The position numbers were made by a program, and so were the translations under genes. This document shows, piece by piece, positions 27,644-35,864 of a DNA stretch of 64,000 nucleotides (positions are counted from its first letter, which is position 1; the number at the start of each line of letters is the position of its first letter). The notes beneath the pieces are model-generated. The model did no database searches, was not told the DNA's origin, and saw only the letters and a list, made by a program, of their open reading frames with translations. Source of the DNA: Streptomyces flavofungini (GTDB lineage Bacteria > Actinomycetota > Actinomycetes > Streptomycetales > Streptomycetaceae); NCBI RefSeq assembly GCF_030388665.1, contig NZ_CP128846.1, positions 7,266,501-7,330,500 of the forward strand, given 5' to 3'.

Positions 27644-29032
27644 ATGCCCCACATGCGAAATGCGGCGTGGTGCGCTCTCGCGCTCGCCCTCACCGCGACG
27701 GCCTGCGCGAGCAGCGCCGCCCAGACCGCGCCGTCCGGGTCATCCCCTTCACCCGTTGCTTCCGGGCCCAAGCCGTTCCCGTCGGTGCCGAGCATTCAGG
27801 AGTGCCGGAAGGCACTCCACAGCCCCTGCTACACGCCGGACGTGGTACGCACGGCGTACGGCATCGACAAGCTCAATCGCCAGGGACTGACCGGCAAGGG
27901 GCGCGTCATCGCGATCTATGACCAGTTCGTGCCGCCCTCGCTGGAGCGGGATCTGGAGAAGTTCAGCGAGGCGATGAACCTGCCGAAGCCGGAGCTGACG
28001 ATCAGGAAGATCAACTCGGGCGGCTCGGCGGCCCCGTTCGACGCCGCCAACGAGTCGATGGCCGCGGGCGCCATGGAAACCACCCTCGATGTGCAGATGG
28101 CGCACATGATGGCGCCGGACGCCAAGATCGTGGTCGGACAGCTCGCCCTGCCCAAGGCACCGCCCAACCGCCCTGACCGGCCGCTCCTGACCCACATGCC
28201 GTCCAAGGAGGCCAAGGAGAGCGGGGAGGGGATGGCGGAGCTGTTCGCCGGGGCCTTCGCGGAGATGGTCAAGCAGGACAGTCCCGATGTCATCTCGGTC
28301 AGTTACTCCGCACAGGAGTACCAGGCCGCGGGCAACACCCACGAGCCGGTGGCCGCGTTCGAGAAGGCGAGCAAGGTCTTCGCCGACCTGGTCGGCTCGG
28401 GCGTCACGTTGGTGTCCGGCGCCGGTGACTGGGGTGCGGCGCCCACGATCGGCGAGGACGGCAAGCGGGTCAGGTCGACGAGTTGGCCCGGATCGGATCC
28501 GGCTTTCCTGTCGCTCGGCGGATCCCGGCTGCATCTGGACGCCGACGGCAAGCGGACCGGCCCGGACACCGTGTGGAACGACTCCACGGCGCGTGGCGGG
28601 GCCACCGGCGGGGGCCCGTCGCAGACCTTCCGCCGCCCGGCGTACCAAGAGAGCGTGCGTGACGTGGTCGGTGATCGGCGCGGCACCTCGGATGTGTCCA
28701 TGGACGGCTCCGCCTCCGGCGGCACGCTCATCTACCAGAGCTTCCTTCCCGCCGGGGCCGGCTGGCTGCCCCTGGGGGGCACGAGCGAGTCGACCCCGCT
28801 GTTCGCCGCGGTCGTCGCGCTCGCGGGCGAGAAGGCGGGCAAGCGCCTGGGCGACATCCACGACGAGCTGTACGAGCTGGCCCAGGATCCCAAGGGCGGC
28901 ATCGTCGACATCACCGAGGGCGACAACGGCCCCGACGGCTTCGAGGCCACCAAGGGCTACGACCTCGCCTCCGGCCTGGGCACCGTCGATGCGGCACGGT
29001 TCGTGCCGGCCCTGGCAGCCGCGGTGTCCTGA
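27644..29032 (+). CDS. S53 (sedolisin-like) peptidase, probable lipoprotein
   Basis: A 462-residue secreted serine-carboxyl peptidase. The N terminus is a signal peptide ending ALTATAC with Cys21 as probable lipid anchor. The S53 residues are in place: Glu145 and Asp149 (METTLDVQMAH), Asp262 (SGAGDWG) and Ser381 (GGTSESTPLFAA). The C-terminal YDLASGLGTVDA is the calcium-site region. ATG 27644 or 27653 are both possible starts. There is no long propeptide of the fungal type; the segment before residue 85 is short, so processing may differ. It sits next to the IS701 remnant and may have been acquired. Confidence 0.88.
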   Translation: MPHMRNAAWCALALALTATACASSAAQTAPSGSSPSPVASGPKPFPSVPSIQECRKALHSPCYTPDVVRTAYGIDKLNRQGLTGKGRVIAIYDQFVPPSLERDLEKFSEAMNLPKPELTIRKINSGGSAAPFDAANESMAAGAMETTLDVQMAHMMAPDAKIVVGQLALPKAPPNRPDRPLLTHMPSKEAKESGEGMAELFAGAFAEMVKQDSPDVISVSYSAQEYQAAGNTHEPVAAFEKASKVFADLVGSGVTLVSGAGDWGAAPTIGEDGKRVRSTSWPGSDPAFLSLGGSRLHLDADGKRTGPDTVWNDSTARGGATGGGPSQTFRRPAYQESVRDVVGDRRGTSDVSMDGSASGGTLIYQSFLPAGAGWLPLGGTSESTPLFAAVVALAGEKAGKRLGDIHDELYELAQDPKGGIVDITEGDNGPDGFEATKGYDLASGLGTVDAARFVPALAAAVS

Positions 29033-29077
29033 ACCGAGTCCCGCTCGCCGGAGGCCGGCCACGCGTTTCCGGCCCGG

Positions 29078-29284
29078 ATGGTCACCAGTGCCGTGAAGCC
29101 GTGGTCCGACGAGGTCTCGGCCATCGTGGAGTCGGACGACTTCGAGCGGTTCGATGCGGCCCACGACCGCGTTCCCCAGGAGCCGACACTCGTGTCGCCT
29201 TCCGGGGCGGCAGCCGACTTCCTTCTGCGCATCAACGGCAGCGAGGCGTGGTTCCGGTGGAGCGACGAGCCCTTCGGAGGTTGA
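29078..29284 (+). CDS. Small hypothetical protein
   Basis: A 68-residue acidic, Trp/Phe-containing protein (VKPWSDEVSAIVESDDFERF ... EAWFRWSDEPFGG) that I do not recognise. ATG 29078 is 45 bp after the S53 stop on the same strand. The ribosome site is weak, and third positions are less GC-biased than in neighbours, so it could be noncoding or recently acquired with the peptidase. Confidence 0.4.
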   Translation: MVTSAVKPWSDEVSAIVESDDFERFDAAHDRVPQEPTLVSPSGAAADFLLRINGSEAWFRWSDEPFGG

Positions 29285-29293
29285 AACTCAGGC

Positions 29294-29527
29294 TCAGACC
29301 CTGTCGACGATGCCCACCCGACCCTCCGCGCGGGCACAGTGCGCCCCGCAGTACCAGTGGCCCTCGACCTCCACGCCCTGCCCGATGATGCGGCACCGGC
29401 AGTGCTCGCAGATGGGCGCCATGCGGTGGATGGCGCAGGCGAAGCAGTCGAAGACGTGCACCGCGCCCTGCGCGTGCACCTCGAAGGACATGCCGTAGTC
29501 GTTTCCGCAGACCTCGCAACGTGCCAT
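29294..29527 (-). CDS. Cysteine-rich putative zinc-binding small protein
   Basis: A 77-residue protein with four Cys pairs: CEVC at the N terminus, CFAC and CEHC with CRC in the middle, and CGAHC near the end. His residues lie between them. The layout suggests two zinc ribbons or a LIM-like treble-clef rather than a metallothionein. ATG 29527 gives MARCEVCGNDYGM. Function unknown; no enzyme signature. Cytoplasmic (no signal). It stands alone, about 90 bp from the exonuclease stop. Confidence 0.82.
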   Translation of the reverse strand: MARCEVCGNDYGMSFEVHAQGAVHVFDCFACAIHRMAPICEHCRCRIIGQGVEVEGHWYCGAHCARAEGRVGIVDRV

Positions 29528-29620
29528 GGGCCACAGAGTGGGACGCGGCGGCGGCGCGGGGCGAGCGACGGGCGGGCGAGTCGCCCCGCAATCACCCGTC
29601 TGACGCGGACCGTGTGGCGG

Positions 29621-30739
29621 TCATCTTTCCGACCGGGTCCGCGCCGGGGCGTCCGCCGGGGCCACGTCCTGGAGGAGTTGGCCGAAGGCCGCTTCGTCGA
29701 TGACCGGCGTGCCGTACGCCCGGGCCTTCGTCGTCTTCGACGTGCCCGAGTCCGGGTCGTTGGTGACGAGCAGGCTCGTCAGCCGCGACACGCTCGTCGC
29801 GATGTGCAGGCCCGCCTCGAACGCCCGGTCCTCCAGGAGCTCGCGGTCCACGGAGGTGTCCCCGGAGAAGGCGACGCGCATGCCCTGCTTGAGGGGCTTG
29901 CCGTCCTCCCACCGCCCGGGGTTCGGGAACGGACAGGCGGGGCGCTTGCGGGAGGGGCGCCAACTGCCGGGCTGGTACGAGGAGTACCCCGCGTACGACG
30001 GAGACGCCGAAGGGGCGCCGGACCCGGGGGAGCGGCCGCCCTGACGGCCGATGCGGGCGCCGTCCGACCACTCGGTCAGCGGGCGGCACTCCAGGAGCGG
30101 CAGCCGCACGCCCCCGCTCGCCGCCGCCCGCAGGCTCGGCCGGAACGCCTCGGCGAGGACCCGGGCGTCGTCGAGGGCGTGGTGGGCGTGGCGCTGGACG
30201 ACGCCGAAGTGGGCCGCGAGGGACTCCAGCTTGTGGTTGGGCAGCGGCAGGCCGAGCTCCTTGGAGAGCGCGATGGTGCACAGGCGCTGACGGACGGGGG
30301 CGGTGCGCTCCGCGCGGGCGTACTCCCTGGCGATCATCGACCAGTCGAAGACGGCGTTGTGCGCGACGAGGACGCGGTCCGCGAGGCGGGTCGCGAACTC
30401 CTCGGCGATGTCGGCGAAGAGCGGGGCGTCGGCCAGTTTGTCGCTCGTCAGGCCGTGGATCCAGACCGGGCCGGGGTCGCGCTGCGGGTTCACCAGTGTG
30501 TACCAGTGGTCCTCGACCTCGCCGCGGGCGTCCAGGCGGTAGACCGCGGCCGAGATGATCCGGTCGTCTCTGGACAGGCCGGTGGTCTCGACGTCGACGA
30601 CCGCGTACCCCGAAGGGTAGGCGGTCGGCCAGGGGGTCTCGGACCCCGGCGCGGACGCGTCGGTCGTCGCCGGGGATTCCGGGGTCGCCGGAGTCGCGGT
30701 CGGCGCCGTCGGCGGTGCGGTCGTGCGGTCTTCGAGCAT
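29621..30739 (-). CDS. DEDDh 3'-5' exonuclease with BRCT domain
   Basis: A 372-residue protein related to the epsilon proofreading subunit of DNA polymerase III. The exonuclease domain (about 44-205) has VVDVETTG (Asp49, Glu51), HNAVFDWSM and HHALDDARV, completing the DEDDh set. A Ser/Pro/Gly linker leads to a C-terminal BRCT domain (about 285-365, MRVAFSGDTSVDRELLE...LLVTNDPDSGTSKT). The first 40 residues are Thr/Pro-rich. ATG 30739 is assigned. Role likely in DNA repair or proofreading; it is not linked to a polymerase gene. Confidence 0.93.
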   Translation of the reverse strand: MLEDRTTAPPTAPTATPATPESPATTDASAPGSETPWPTAYPSGYAVVDVETTGLSRDDRIISAAVYRLDARGEVEDHWYTLVNPQRDPGPVWIHGLTSDKLADAPLFADIAEEFATRLADRVLVAHNAVFDWSMIAREYARAERTAPVRQRLCTIALSKELGLPLPNHKLESLAAHFGVVQRHAHHALDDARVLAEAFRPSLRAAASGGVRLPLLECRPLTEWSDGARIGRQGGRSPGSGAPSASPSYAGYSSYQPGSWRPSRKRPACPFPNPGRWEDGKPLKQGMRVAFSGDTSVDRELLEDRAFEAGLHIATSVSRLTSLLVTNDPDSGTSKTTKARAYGTPVIDEAAFGQLLQDVAPADAPARTRSER

Positions 30740-30835
30740 GGTCCATGAGGATACGGGCCGCGACCGACAGTCAGGTCCCTGGGCCGGGCAGTCGTCCCGC
30801 GGAAGGGGCGGGCGCCGCTCGGGGCGCCGGGGGTG

Positions 30836-31477
30836 TCAGTCTCCTGAGGGGGGTTCGAGCAACCCCGCCACCAGCGCCCGCACCGACAGCGTGAACAGCC
30901 GCTCCGTGTCCGGCGGCCGGGCGAGGGCGCGGGCGAGGGCCGGGTCCTGCTCGGCGGCCCGCGTGTCCCACAGCTCCCCTTCGCCGGGGCGTTGCACCGG
31001 CGCGCGCTCGCGGTTGCGCTCGACCAGGACGTGGCCGACGACATGCACCTGGACGGCGCGCACCGCGTCGGCGGCCCGGGCGCCGCGCAGCCCCGCCGCG
31101 TGCACCTCGTGCACCAGGGCCCGCTGCGCGGGCAGGAACATCCGCTCCGTCAGGCCGCGTTCGTGGACCATCGCGATGAGGTGCGGGTGGTCGCGAAGGA
31201 GCCGGCGCAGGGCGCGCGCCACGGACGCGATGCGCCGGGCGGGCGTGCTCCCCCGGGGGCGGATCTCGCCGAGGTCGGCGACGGTCCGCTCGACGAGGGC
31301 GTCCAGGAGCTGCTCGCGGTTGCCGACGTGCCAGTAGATCGAGGTGACGGCCGTGCCGAGCTCGGCGGCGAGCCCCCGCATGGTCAGGGCGGCGGGGCCG
31401 TGCTGCTTGACGAGGCCCGCGGCGGCGGCCAGGACCTGGTCCCGGTCCAGCTGCGCACGCGTCTCTTTACCCTTCAC
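30836..31477 (-). CDS. TetR family regulator
   Basis: A 213-residue repressor-type protein. The N-terminal helix-turn-helix is clear (QVLAAAAGLVKQHGPAALTM, then RGLAAELGTAVTSIYWHVGN), followed by a ligand domain with a MacR/TetR_C-like look (LLRDHPHLIAMVHERG). GTG 31477 follows GGAG with short spacing; a start a few codons upstream is possible. It is divergent from the decarboxylase/SDR/amidohydrolase operon. The 15-bp palindrome at 31487-31501, 10 bp before its start, is the likely shared operator, so it probably represses both itself and the operon. Confidence 0.92.
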   Translation of the reverse strand: MKGKETRAQLDRDQVLAAAAGLVKQHGPAALTMRGLAAELGTAVTSIYWHVGNREQLLDALVERTVADLGEIRPRGSTPARRIASVARALRRLLRDHPHLIAMVHERGLTERMFLPAQRALVHEVHAAGLRGARAADAVRAVQVHVVGHVLVERNRERAPVQRPGEGELWDTRAAEQDPALARALARPPDTERLFTLSVRALVAGLLEPPSGD

Positions 31478-31486
31478 GGCTCCTGT

Positions 31487-31501
31487 TGTAACTGTGTTAC
31501 A
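31487..31501. promoter_or_regulatory. TetR operator palindrome
   Basis: TGTAAC-TGT-GTTACA is a perfect 15-bp inverted repeat in the 71-bp divergent region between the TetR gene and the catabolic operon. Position, symmetry and length all fit a TetR-family operator; binding is inferred. Confidence 0.75.
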
Positions 31502-31548
31502 GAACCCCCGCAAGTATCTGACAGTCCGTCGGCGAAGGGTGGTACGGC

Positions 31549-32346
31549 ATGGCACGCGTACGCTACGGCGCGCGCACCGAGGCCGAGATGGCCGCGACGC
31601 GCACCGCGCACACCAAGCTCCCCGACATCTGGTCCACGGGTGTCGTGGCCGTGTGGGAGAGCGACCCGGACGCGGTGGCGGCGGTCCTGCCACCGCCCCT
31701 GAAGCCCAGGGACCGGCCCCTGGTGCGGGTCGGCGTCAGCCGGGTGGAGCTCGCCGGGTATCCGCTGGGCGCGGGTTCCGTGGCCGTCGCCGCGGAGCAC
31801 GGCGGCGTGGCCGGCTGGTATCCGCTGGTGATGCCGATGACGCACGAGCGCGCCCTGACCGGCGGCCGCGAGGTCTTCGGCGAGCCCAAGAAGCTGGGCG
31901 AGGTCACCGTCGAGCGCGACGGACTCGTGGTGCGGGCCGCCATGGCCCGGCACGGCATCGCGTTCGTGGAGGTGCGCGGCGCCGTGAGCGGCGGCCTGCC
32001 GCTGCCGGAGCCCGCGCGGAAGACCGACTTCTACTTCAAGTTCCTGCCCGCGGTGGACGGTTCGGGCTTCGACGCGGACCCGGTGCTCGTGCACTGCGTA
32101 CGCGAGGAGCGGGTCCGCAGGCTGGAGAGCGTCACCGGGGACGTGGTGCTGCGCGAGTCGATGTACGACCCGGTGGCGGACCTGCCCGTGCGCCGCCTGG
32201 TGGAGATCACCATCGGCGAGAAGACCAGCGACCAGCGGGGCCGGGTGGTGGAGCGCGTCGACGCGCAGGCGCTGCTTCCTTACGTCCACCAGCGCTACGA
32301 CGACCCGCGGCAGGTCCTGGACGGCCCGCCCGAGGGGAGCGTCTGA
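31549..32346 (+). CDS. Acetoacetate decarboxylase-like protein
   Basis: A 265-residue member of the acetoacetate decarboxylase superfamily. The hallmark REVFGEPKKLGEV is present near residue 110 and carries the candidate Schiff-base lysine; MPMTHERALTGG precedes it. Only some members decarboxylate acetoacetate; others are decarboxylases, hydratases or aldolases on larger beta-keto acids. ATG 31549 opens the operon, and the next gene begins 1 bp after its stop. With an SDR and two amidohydrolases downstream, a carbon-degradation pathway is likely, but the substrate is unknown. Confidence 0.88.
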   Translation: MARVRYGARTEAEMAATRTAHTKLPDIWSTGVVAVWESDPDAVAAVLPPPLKPRDRPLVRVGVSRVELAGYPLGAGSVAVAAEHGGVAGWYPLVMPMTHERALTGGREVFGEPKKLGEVTVERDGLVVRAAMARHGIAFVEVRGAVSGGLPLPEPARKTDFYFKFLPAVDGSGFDADPVLVHCVREERVRRLESVTGDVVLRESMYDPVADLPVRRLVEITIGEKTSDQRGRVVERVDAQALLPYVHQRYDDPRQVLDGPPEGSV

Positions 32347-32347
32347 C

Positions 32348-33232
32348 ATGGAGCTGCGCGCCGGGCAGGTCGCCGTCGTCACGGGTGCGGCGAGCGGCGT
32401 CGGGCTCGCCCTCGCACGGCGGTTCGCGGCGGACGGCCTCACCGTCGTGCTCGCCGACGTCGAGGAGGGCGCTCTGGAGAAGGCCGCGGCCGCCCTGCGC
32501 GCGGACGGGGCGGCCGTGCACGCGCGCGTGGTCGACGTCGGCGTGCGCGAGCAGGTCGTCGCGCTCGCCGACGACACCTACGACCGGTTCGGGGCCGTGC
32601 ACGTTCTGTGCAACAACGCCGGGGTCGGCTCCGGCGCCGAGGGCCGGATGTGGGAGCACGACCCGAACGACTGGAAGTGGGCCTTCGAAGTCAACGTGTG
32701 GGGCGTCTTCCACGGCATCCAGGCGTTCGTGCCGCGCATGCTCGCGGGCGGCGACGAGGGCCACGTCGTCAACACCTCCTCCGGGGACGGCGGCATCGCG
32801 CCGCTGCCGACGGCGTCCGTGTACGCGGTCACCAAGGCGGCCGTCGTGACGATGACGGAGTCCCTGTACGCGCACCTCAAAGCTGAGCACGCGCGCGTGG
32901 GCGCCTCCGTGCTCTTTCCCGGGCCGCACATGCTGCGCACCGGCCTGTGGGAGTCGCACCGCAACCGCCCCGAGCGGTACGCCAAGTCCCGCCCCCGCAG
33001 GACGCCCTACCGCAGCCTCGGCCAGTGGGAGGCGGCCATGCGGGAGGCCGGGCAGGAGGTCGCGTTCACGCCCGTGGAGGACGTCGCGGACCTCGTGGCC
33101 GAGGGCGTCGCGGCGGGCCGCTTCTGGCTGCTGCCCGCGAGCGAGCACAGCGACCGGCAGATCAAGGCCCGGGCGCAGTCGATGCTCGGCCGGACCGACC
33201 CGTCGTACCTGGAGAGCTTCATCCTGGACTGA
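32348..33232 (+). CDS. SDR family NAD(P)-dependent oxidoreductase
   Basis: A 294-residue classical SDR: cofactor motif TGAASGVG near residue 13, an acidic residue after beta-2 (LADVEEG) pointing to NAD, NNAG near 90, and catalytic Ser, Tyr and Lys in NTSSGDGG...SVYAVTKAA. The C-terminal 60 residues are longer than in simple SDRs (RPRRTPYRSLGQWEAAMREA). ATG 32348 is 1 bp past the previous stop. In the operon it would oxidise an alcohol or reduce a ketone in the pathway handled by the flanking enzymes. Confidence 0.92.
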   Translation: MELRAGQVAVVTGAASGVGLALARRFAADGLTVVLADVEEGALEKAAAALRADGAAVHARVVDVGVREQVVALADDTYDRFGAVHVLCNNAGVGSGAEGRMWEHDPNDWKWAFEVNVWGVFHGIQAFVPRMLAGGDEGHVVNTSSGDGGIAPLPTASVYAVTKAAVVTMTESLYAHLKAEHARVGASVLFPGPHMLRTGLWESHRNRPERYAKSRPRRTPYRSLGQWEAAMREAGQEVAFTPVEDVADLVAEGVAAGRFWLLPASEHSDRQIKARAQSMLGRTDPSYLESFILD

Positions 33233-33242
33233 GGGAGCCGTC

Positions 33243-34559
33243 ATGACGGACCCGCACGACACCCGAGAACCCCGGCAGGGGTTCGAAGAGCCCTACCTGA
33301 TCGTGTCCTCCGACTGCCACGCCGGCCTGCCCACCGAGGAGTACCGGCCCTACCTGGACGCCCGGTTCCACCGGGACTTCGACGAGTTCCTCGGCGGGCG
33401 CGAGCGGCGCCGCGAGGAGATGACCCGGCTCGGCATCCGCAACGAGGCCTTCGCCGACCGGTGGTTCAGCGACAACGAGGAAGGCCTCAGGGGCGGCTGG
33501 GACCCCGCGCAGCGGCTCAAGGAGCTGGACGGCGACGGGGTGGCCGCGGAAGTCGTCTTCCCGGACGCCGACGCCGTGGACAGCCGGACCGCCGCGCCCT
33601 TCGGAGTGGGCCTCGGCCTCTCCGGCGACCAGGACCCCGAACTCGGCATGGCGGGCGCCCAGGCGCACAACCGCTGGCTCGCCGACTTCGTGTCGGGCAA
33701 CCCCGAACGGCACTGCGGCGTCGCCCTGCTGCCCGTCACCGGCGAGGTCGACCGGGTCGTCGCCGAGATCCACCGCGCCAGGGAGTCGGGGCTCGGCGCC
33801 CTGATGATCCCCTCCATGTGGGTCGACAAGGCGCCCTACCACGACCGGCGTTACGACCCCGTATGGTCCGCCGCGGCCGAGTGCGCGATGCCCGTGCTCA
33901 CCCACTCCGGGGCGGCGCCCCGCGAGGAGTACGGCGACCACCTCGGCATCTACGTCTCCGAAGTGACCTGGTGGCCCGCCCGGCCACTGTGGTTCCTGCT
34001 CTGGTCCGGGGTCTTCGAGCGGCACCCGGGGCTCAGGTTCGGGGTCGCGGAGTCGGGCTGCTGGTGGCTGCCGAACCTGCTGTGGTTCATGGACCGGCTC
34101 TACCTGGGCGCGCACGGCGGCAAGAAGCTGTCGCCGTTCGCCGAGCTGAAGCGCCCGCCGCACGAGTACCTGGACCGGCAGATCTTCGTCTGCGCCACCA
34201 ACACCAAACGCCGTGAGCTGGCCCAGCGCTACGAGATCGGCGTCGACAACATCCTCTGGGGCAGCGACTTCCCGCACCCCGAGGGCACCTGGCCCGACAC
34301 GCGCGCGTGGCTCGCGAAGACCTTCCACGACATCCCCGTCGCCGAGACCCGCCGCATGCTGGGCCTCGCCGCAGCCGAGGTCTTCGGCTTCGACACCGCG
34401 AAGCTCGCCCCGCTGGCCCGCCGCATCGGACCGGCCCCCGCCGACCTCGGCCAGGACCCCGACCAGCGCGCCGTCGATGCCTCCTGGGCCCGCTCGCGCG
34501 AGACGGGCCGCCACTGGCTGACCGGCCACGACTTCCCGACGCTCGGGGTGACCCCATGA
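33243..34559 (+). CDS. Amidohydrolase-family protein (ACMSD-like), copy 1
   Basis: A 438-residue TIM-barrel metal-dependent hydrolase of the amidohydrolase_2 type, a group containing decarboxylases (ACMSD, orotate-like) as well as hydrolases. The metal-binding pieces are SSDCHAG near residue 20 (a variant of HxH), THSGA in the middle, and GSDFPHPEG near residue 340. ATG 33243 follows GAGGGAG. The stop overlaps the next ATG by 4 bp, so both copies are coupled. The two copies share perhaps a third of residues by eye, suggesting two related steps or a heteromer. Confidence 0.92.
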   Translation: MTDPHDTREPRQGFEEPYLIVSSDCHAGLPTEEYRPYLDARFHRDFDEFLGGRERRREEMTRLGIRNEAFADRWFSDNEEGLRGGWDPAQRLKELDGDGVAAEVVFPDADAVDSRTAAPFGVGLGLSGDQDPELGMAGAQAHNRWLADFVSGNPERHCGVALLPVTGEVDRVVAEIHRARESGLGALMIPSMWVDKAPYHDRRYDPVWSAAAECAMPVLTHSGAAPREEYGDHLGIYVSEVTWWPARPLWFLLWSGVFERHPGLRFGVAESGCWWLPNLLWFMDRLYLGAHGGKKLSPFAELKRPPHEYLDRQIFVCATNTKRRELAQRYEIGVDNILWGSDFPHPEGTWPDTRAWLAKTFHDIPVAETRRMLGLAAAEVFGFDTAKLAPLARRIGPAPADLGQDPDQRAVDASWARSRETGRHWLTGHDFPTLGVTP

Positions 34560-35809
34560 CGTACACCGACACGACGTACACCGGCACCGACCGCTACACC
34601 GTCATCTCCGCCGACTGCCACGCCGGCGCCGACCTCCTCGACTACAGGCCCTACCTGGAAACCCGCCACCACGACGCCTTCGACGCCTGGGCGGCCACCT
34701 ACGTCAATCCGTACGAGGACCTGCTCGCCGACACCGCCGACCGCAACTGGAACTCCGAGCGCCGCCTCGCCGAGCTGGAGGCCGACGGCATCGTCGCCGA
34801 GGTCGTGTTCCCGAACACCATCCCGCCGTTCTTCCCCTCGGCGTCCCTGATGGCCCCGGCGCCCACCCGGCAGGAGTACGAGCAGCGCTGGGCGGGCCTG
34901 CGCGCCCACAACCGCTGGCTCGCGGACTTCTGCGCGGCGGCGCCCGGGCGGCGGGCGGGCGTCTTCCAGATCCTGCTCAACGACGTCGAGGAGGCCGTCA
35001 AGGAGGTCCGCCGGTGCGTCGGCGCGGGCCTCACTGGCGGGGTCCTCGTGCCCGGTACGCCGCCGGGGTCGGGCCTGCCCGAGCTGTACTCGCAGACGTA
35101 CGACCCGCTGTGGGCGGTCTGCGCGGAGCTCGGCGTGCCCGTGAACCACCACGCGGGCTCGGCCTCGCCGCCGCTCGGCGACGAGCCCGCCGCACGCGCG
35201 GTGTTCATGGTGGAGACGACGTGGTTCTCCCACCGGGCGCTGTGGCACCTGATGTTCGGCGGCGCGTTCCGGCGCCACCCCGAGCTGAAGCTGGTCCTCA
35301 CCGAGCAGGGCTCCGGCTGGATCCCGGGCGTGCTCGCGATGCTGGACTACTACCACGGGCGGCTCGTCGCGGCCGTCGCGCGCCGTGACACCGCCGAGTC
35401 CAAGTTCGGCGCCGGGCTCTTCGAGGCCATGGGCAAGGGGCCGTCCGAGGTGTGGCGGGAGAACTGCTTCGTGGGCGCGAGCTTCATGCGGCCGCACGAG
35501 GCGGCGGTGCGCGACCGCGTCGGCCTCGACAAGATCATGTGGGGCAGCGACTACCCGCACGACGAGGGCACCCACCCCTTCTCGCGCGAGGGCCTGCGCG
35601 CCGCCTACGCGGGCCTGCCCCCGGCCGAGGTCGCGGCCATGGCGGGCGGCAACGCGGCCCGCGTGTACGGCTTCGACCTGCGTCGGCTCGACGCGATCGC
35701 GGCCCGGGTCGGGCCCACCGTCCAGGAGCTCGCCGAACCCCTGAAGGAGACACCGGCCGGGGCGACGAGCCCGGTGTTCGCGCCCGGCGGGCAGACCAGG
35801 GTCTGGTGA
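34556..35809 (+). CDS. Amidohydrolase-family protein (ACMSD-like), copy 2
   Basis: A 417-residue paralogue of the preceding protein with the same signatures: ISADCHAG near residue 19, NHHAGSAS in the middle and GSDYPHDEGTHP near residue 335. It differs by a longer central insert (GKGPSEVWRENCFVGASFM region). ATG 34556 overlaps the previous stop (ATGA). It is the last gene of the operon, with a strong terminator 5 bp after its stop. Whether it hydrolyses or decarboxylates cannot be decided from the motifs. Confidence 0.92.
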   Translation: MTYTDTTYTGTDRYTVISADCHAGADLLDYRPYLETRHHDAFDAWAATYVNPYEDLLADTADRNWNSERRLAELEADGIVAEVVFPNTIPPFFPSASLMAPAPTRQEYEQRWAGLRAHNRWLADFCAAAPGRRAGVFQILLNDVEEAVKEVRRCVGAGLTGGVLVPGTPPGSGLPELYSQTYDPLWAVCAELGVPVNHHAGSASPPLGDEPAARAVFMVETTWFSHRALWHLMFGGAFRRHPELKLVLTEQGSGWIPGVLAMLDYYHGRLVAAVARRDTAESKFGAGLFEAMGKGPSEVWRENCFVGASFMRPHEAAVRDRVGLDKIMWGSDYPHDEGTHPFSREGLRAAYAGLPPAEVAAMAGGNAARVYGFDLRRLDAIAARVGPTVQELAEPLKETPAGATSPVFAPGGQTRVW

Positions 35810-35813
35810 ACCT

Positions 35814-35849
35814 CCCGGTGCGCCGCTGCCGCGCGGGCGGCGCACCGGG
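35814..35849 (+). terminator. Terminator of the amidohydrolase operon
   Basis: CCCGGTGCGCCGC (35814-35826) pairs perfectly with GCGGCGCACCGGG (35837-35849), starting 5 bp after the stop of the last operon gene. Confidence 0.88.
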
Positions 35850-35864
35850 TGAGACCCTCCCCAG

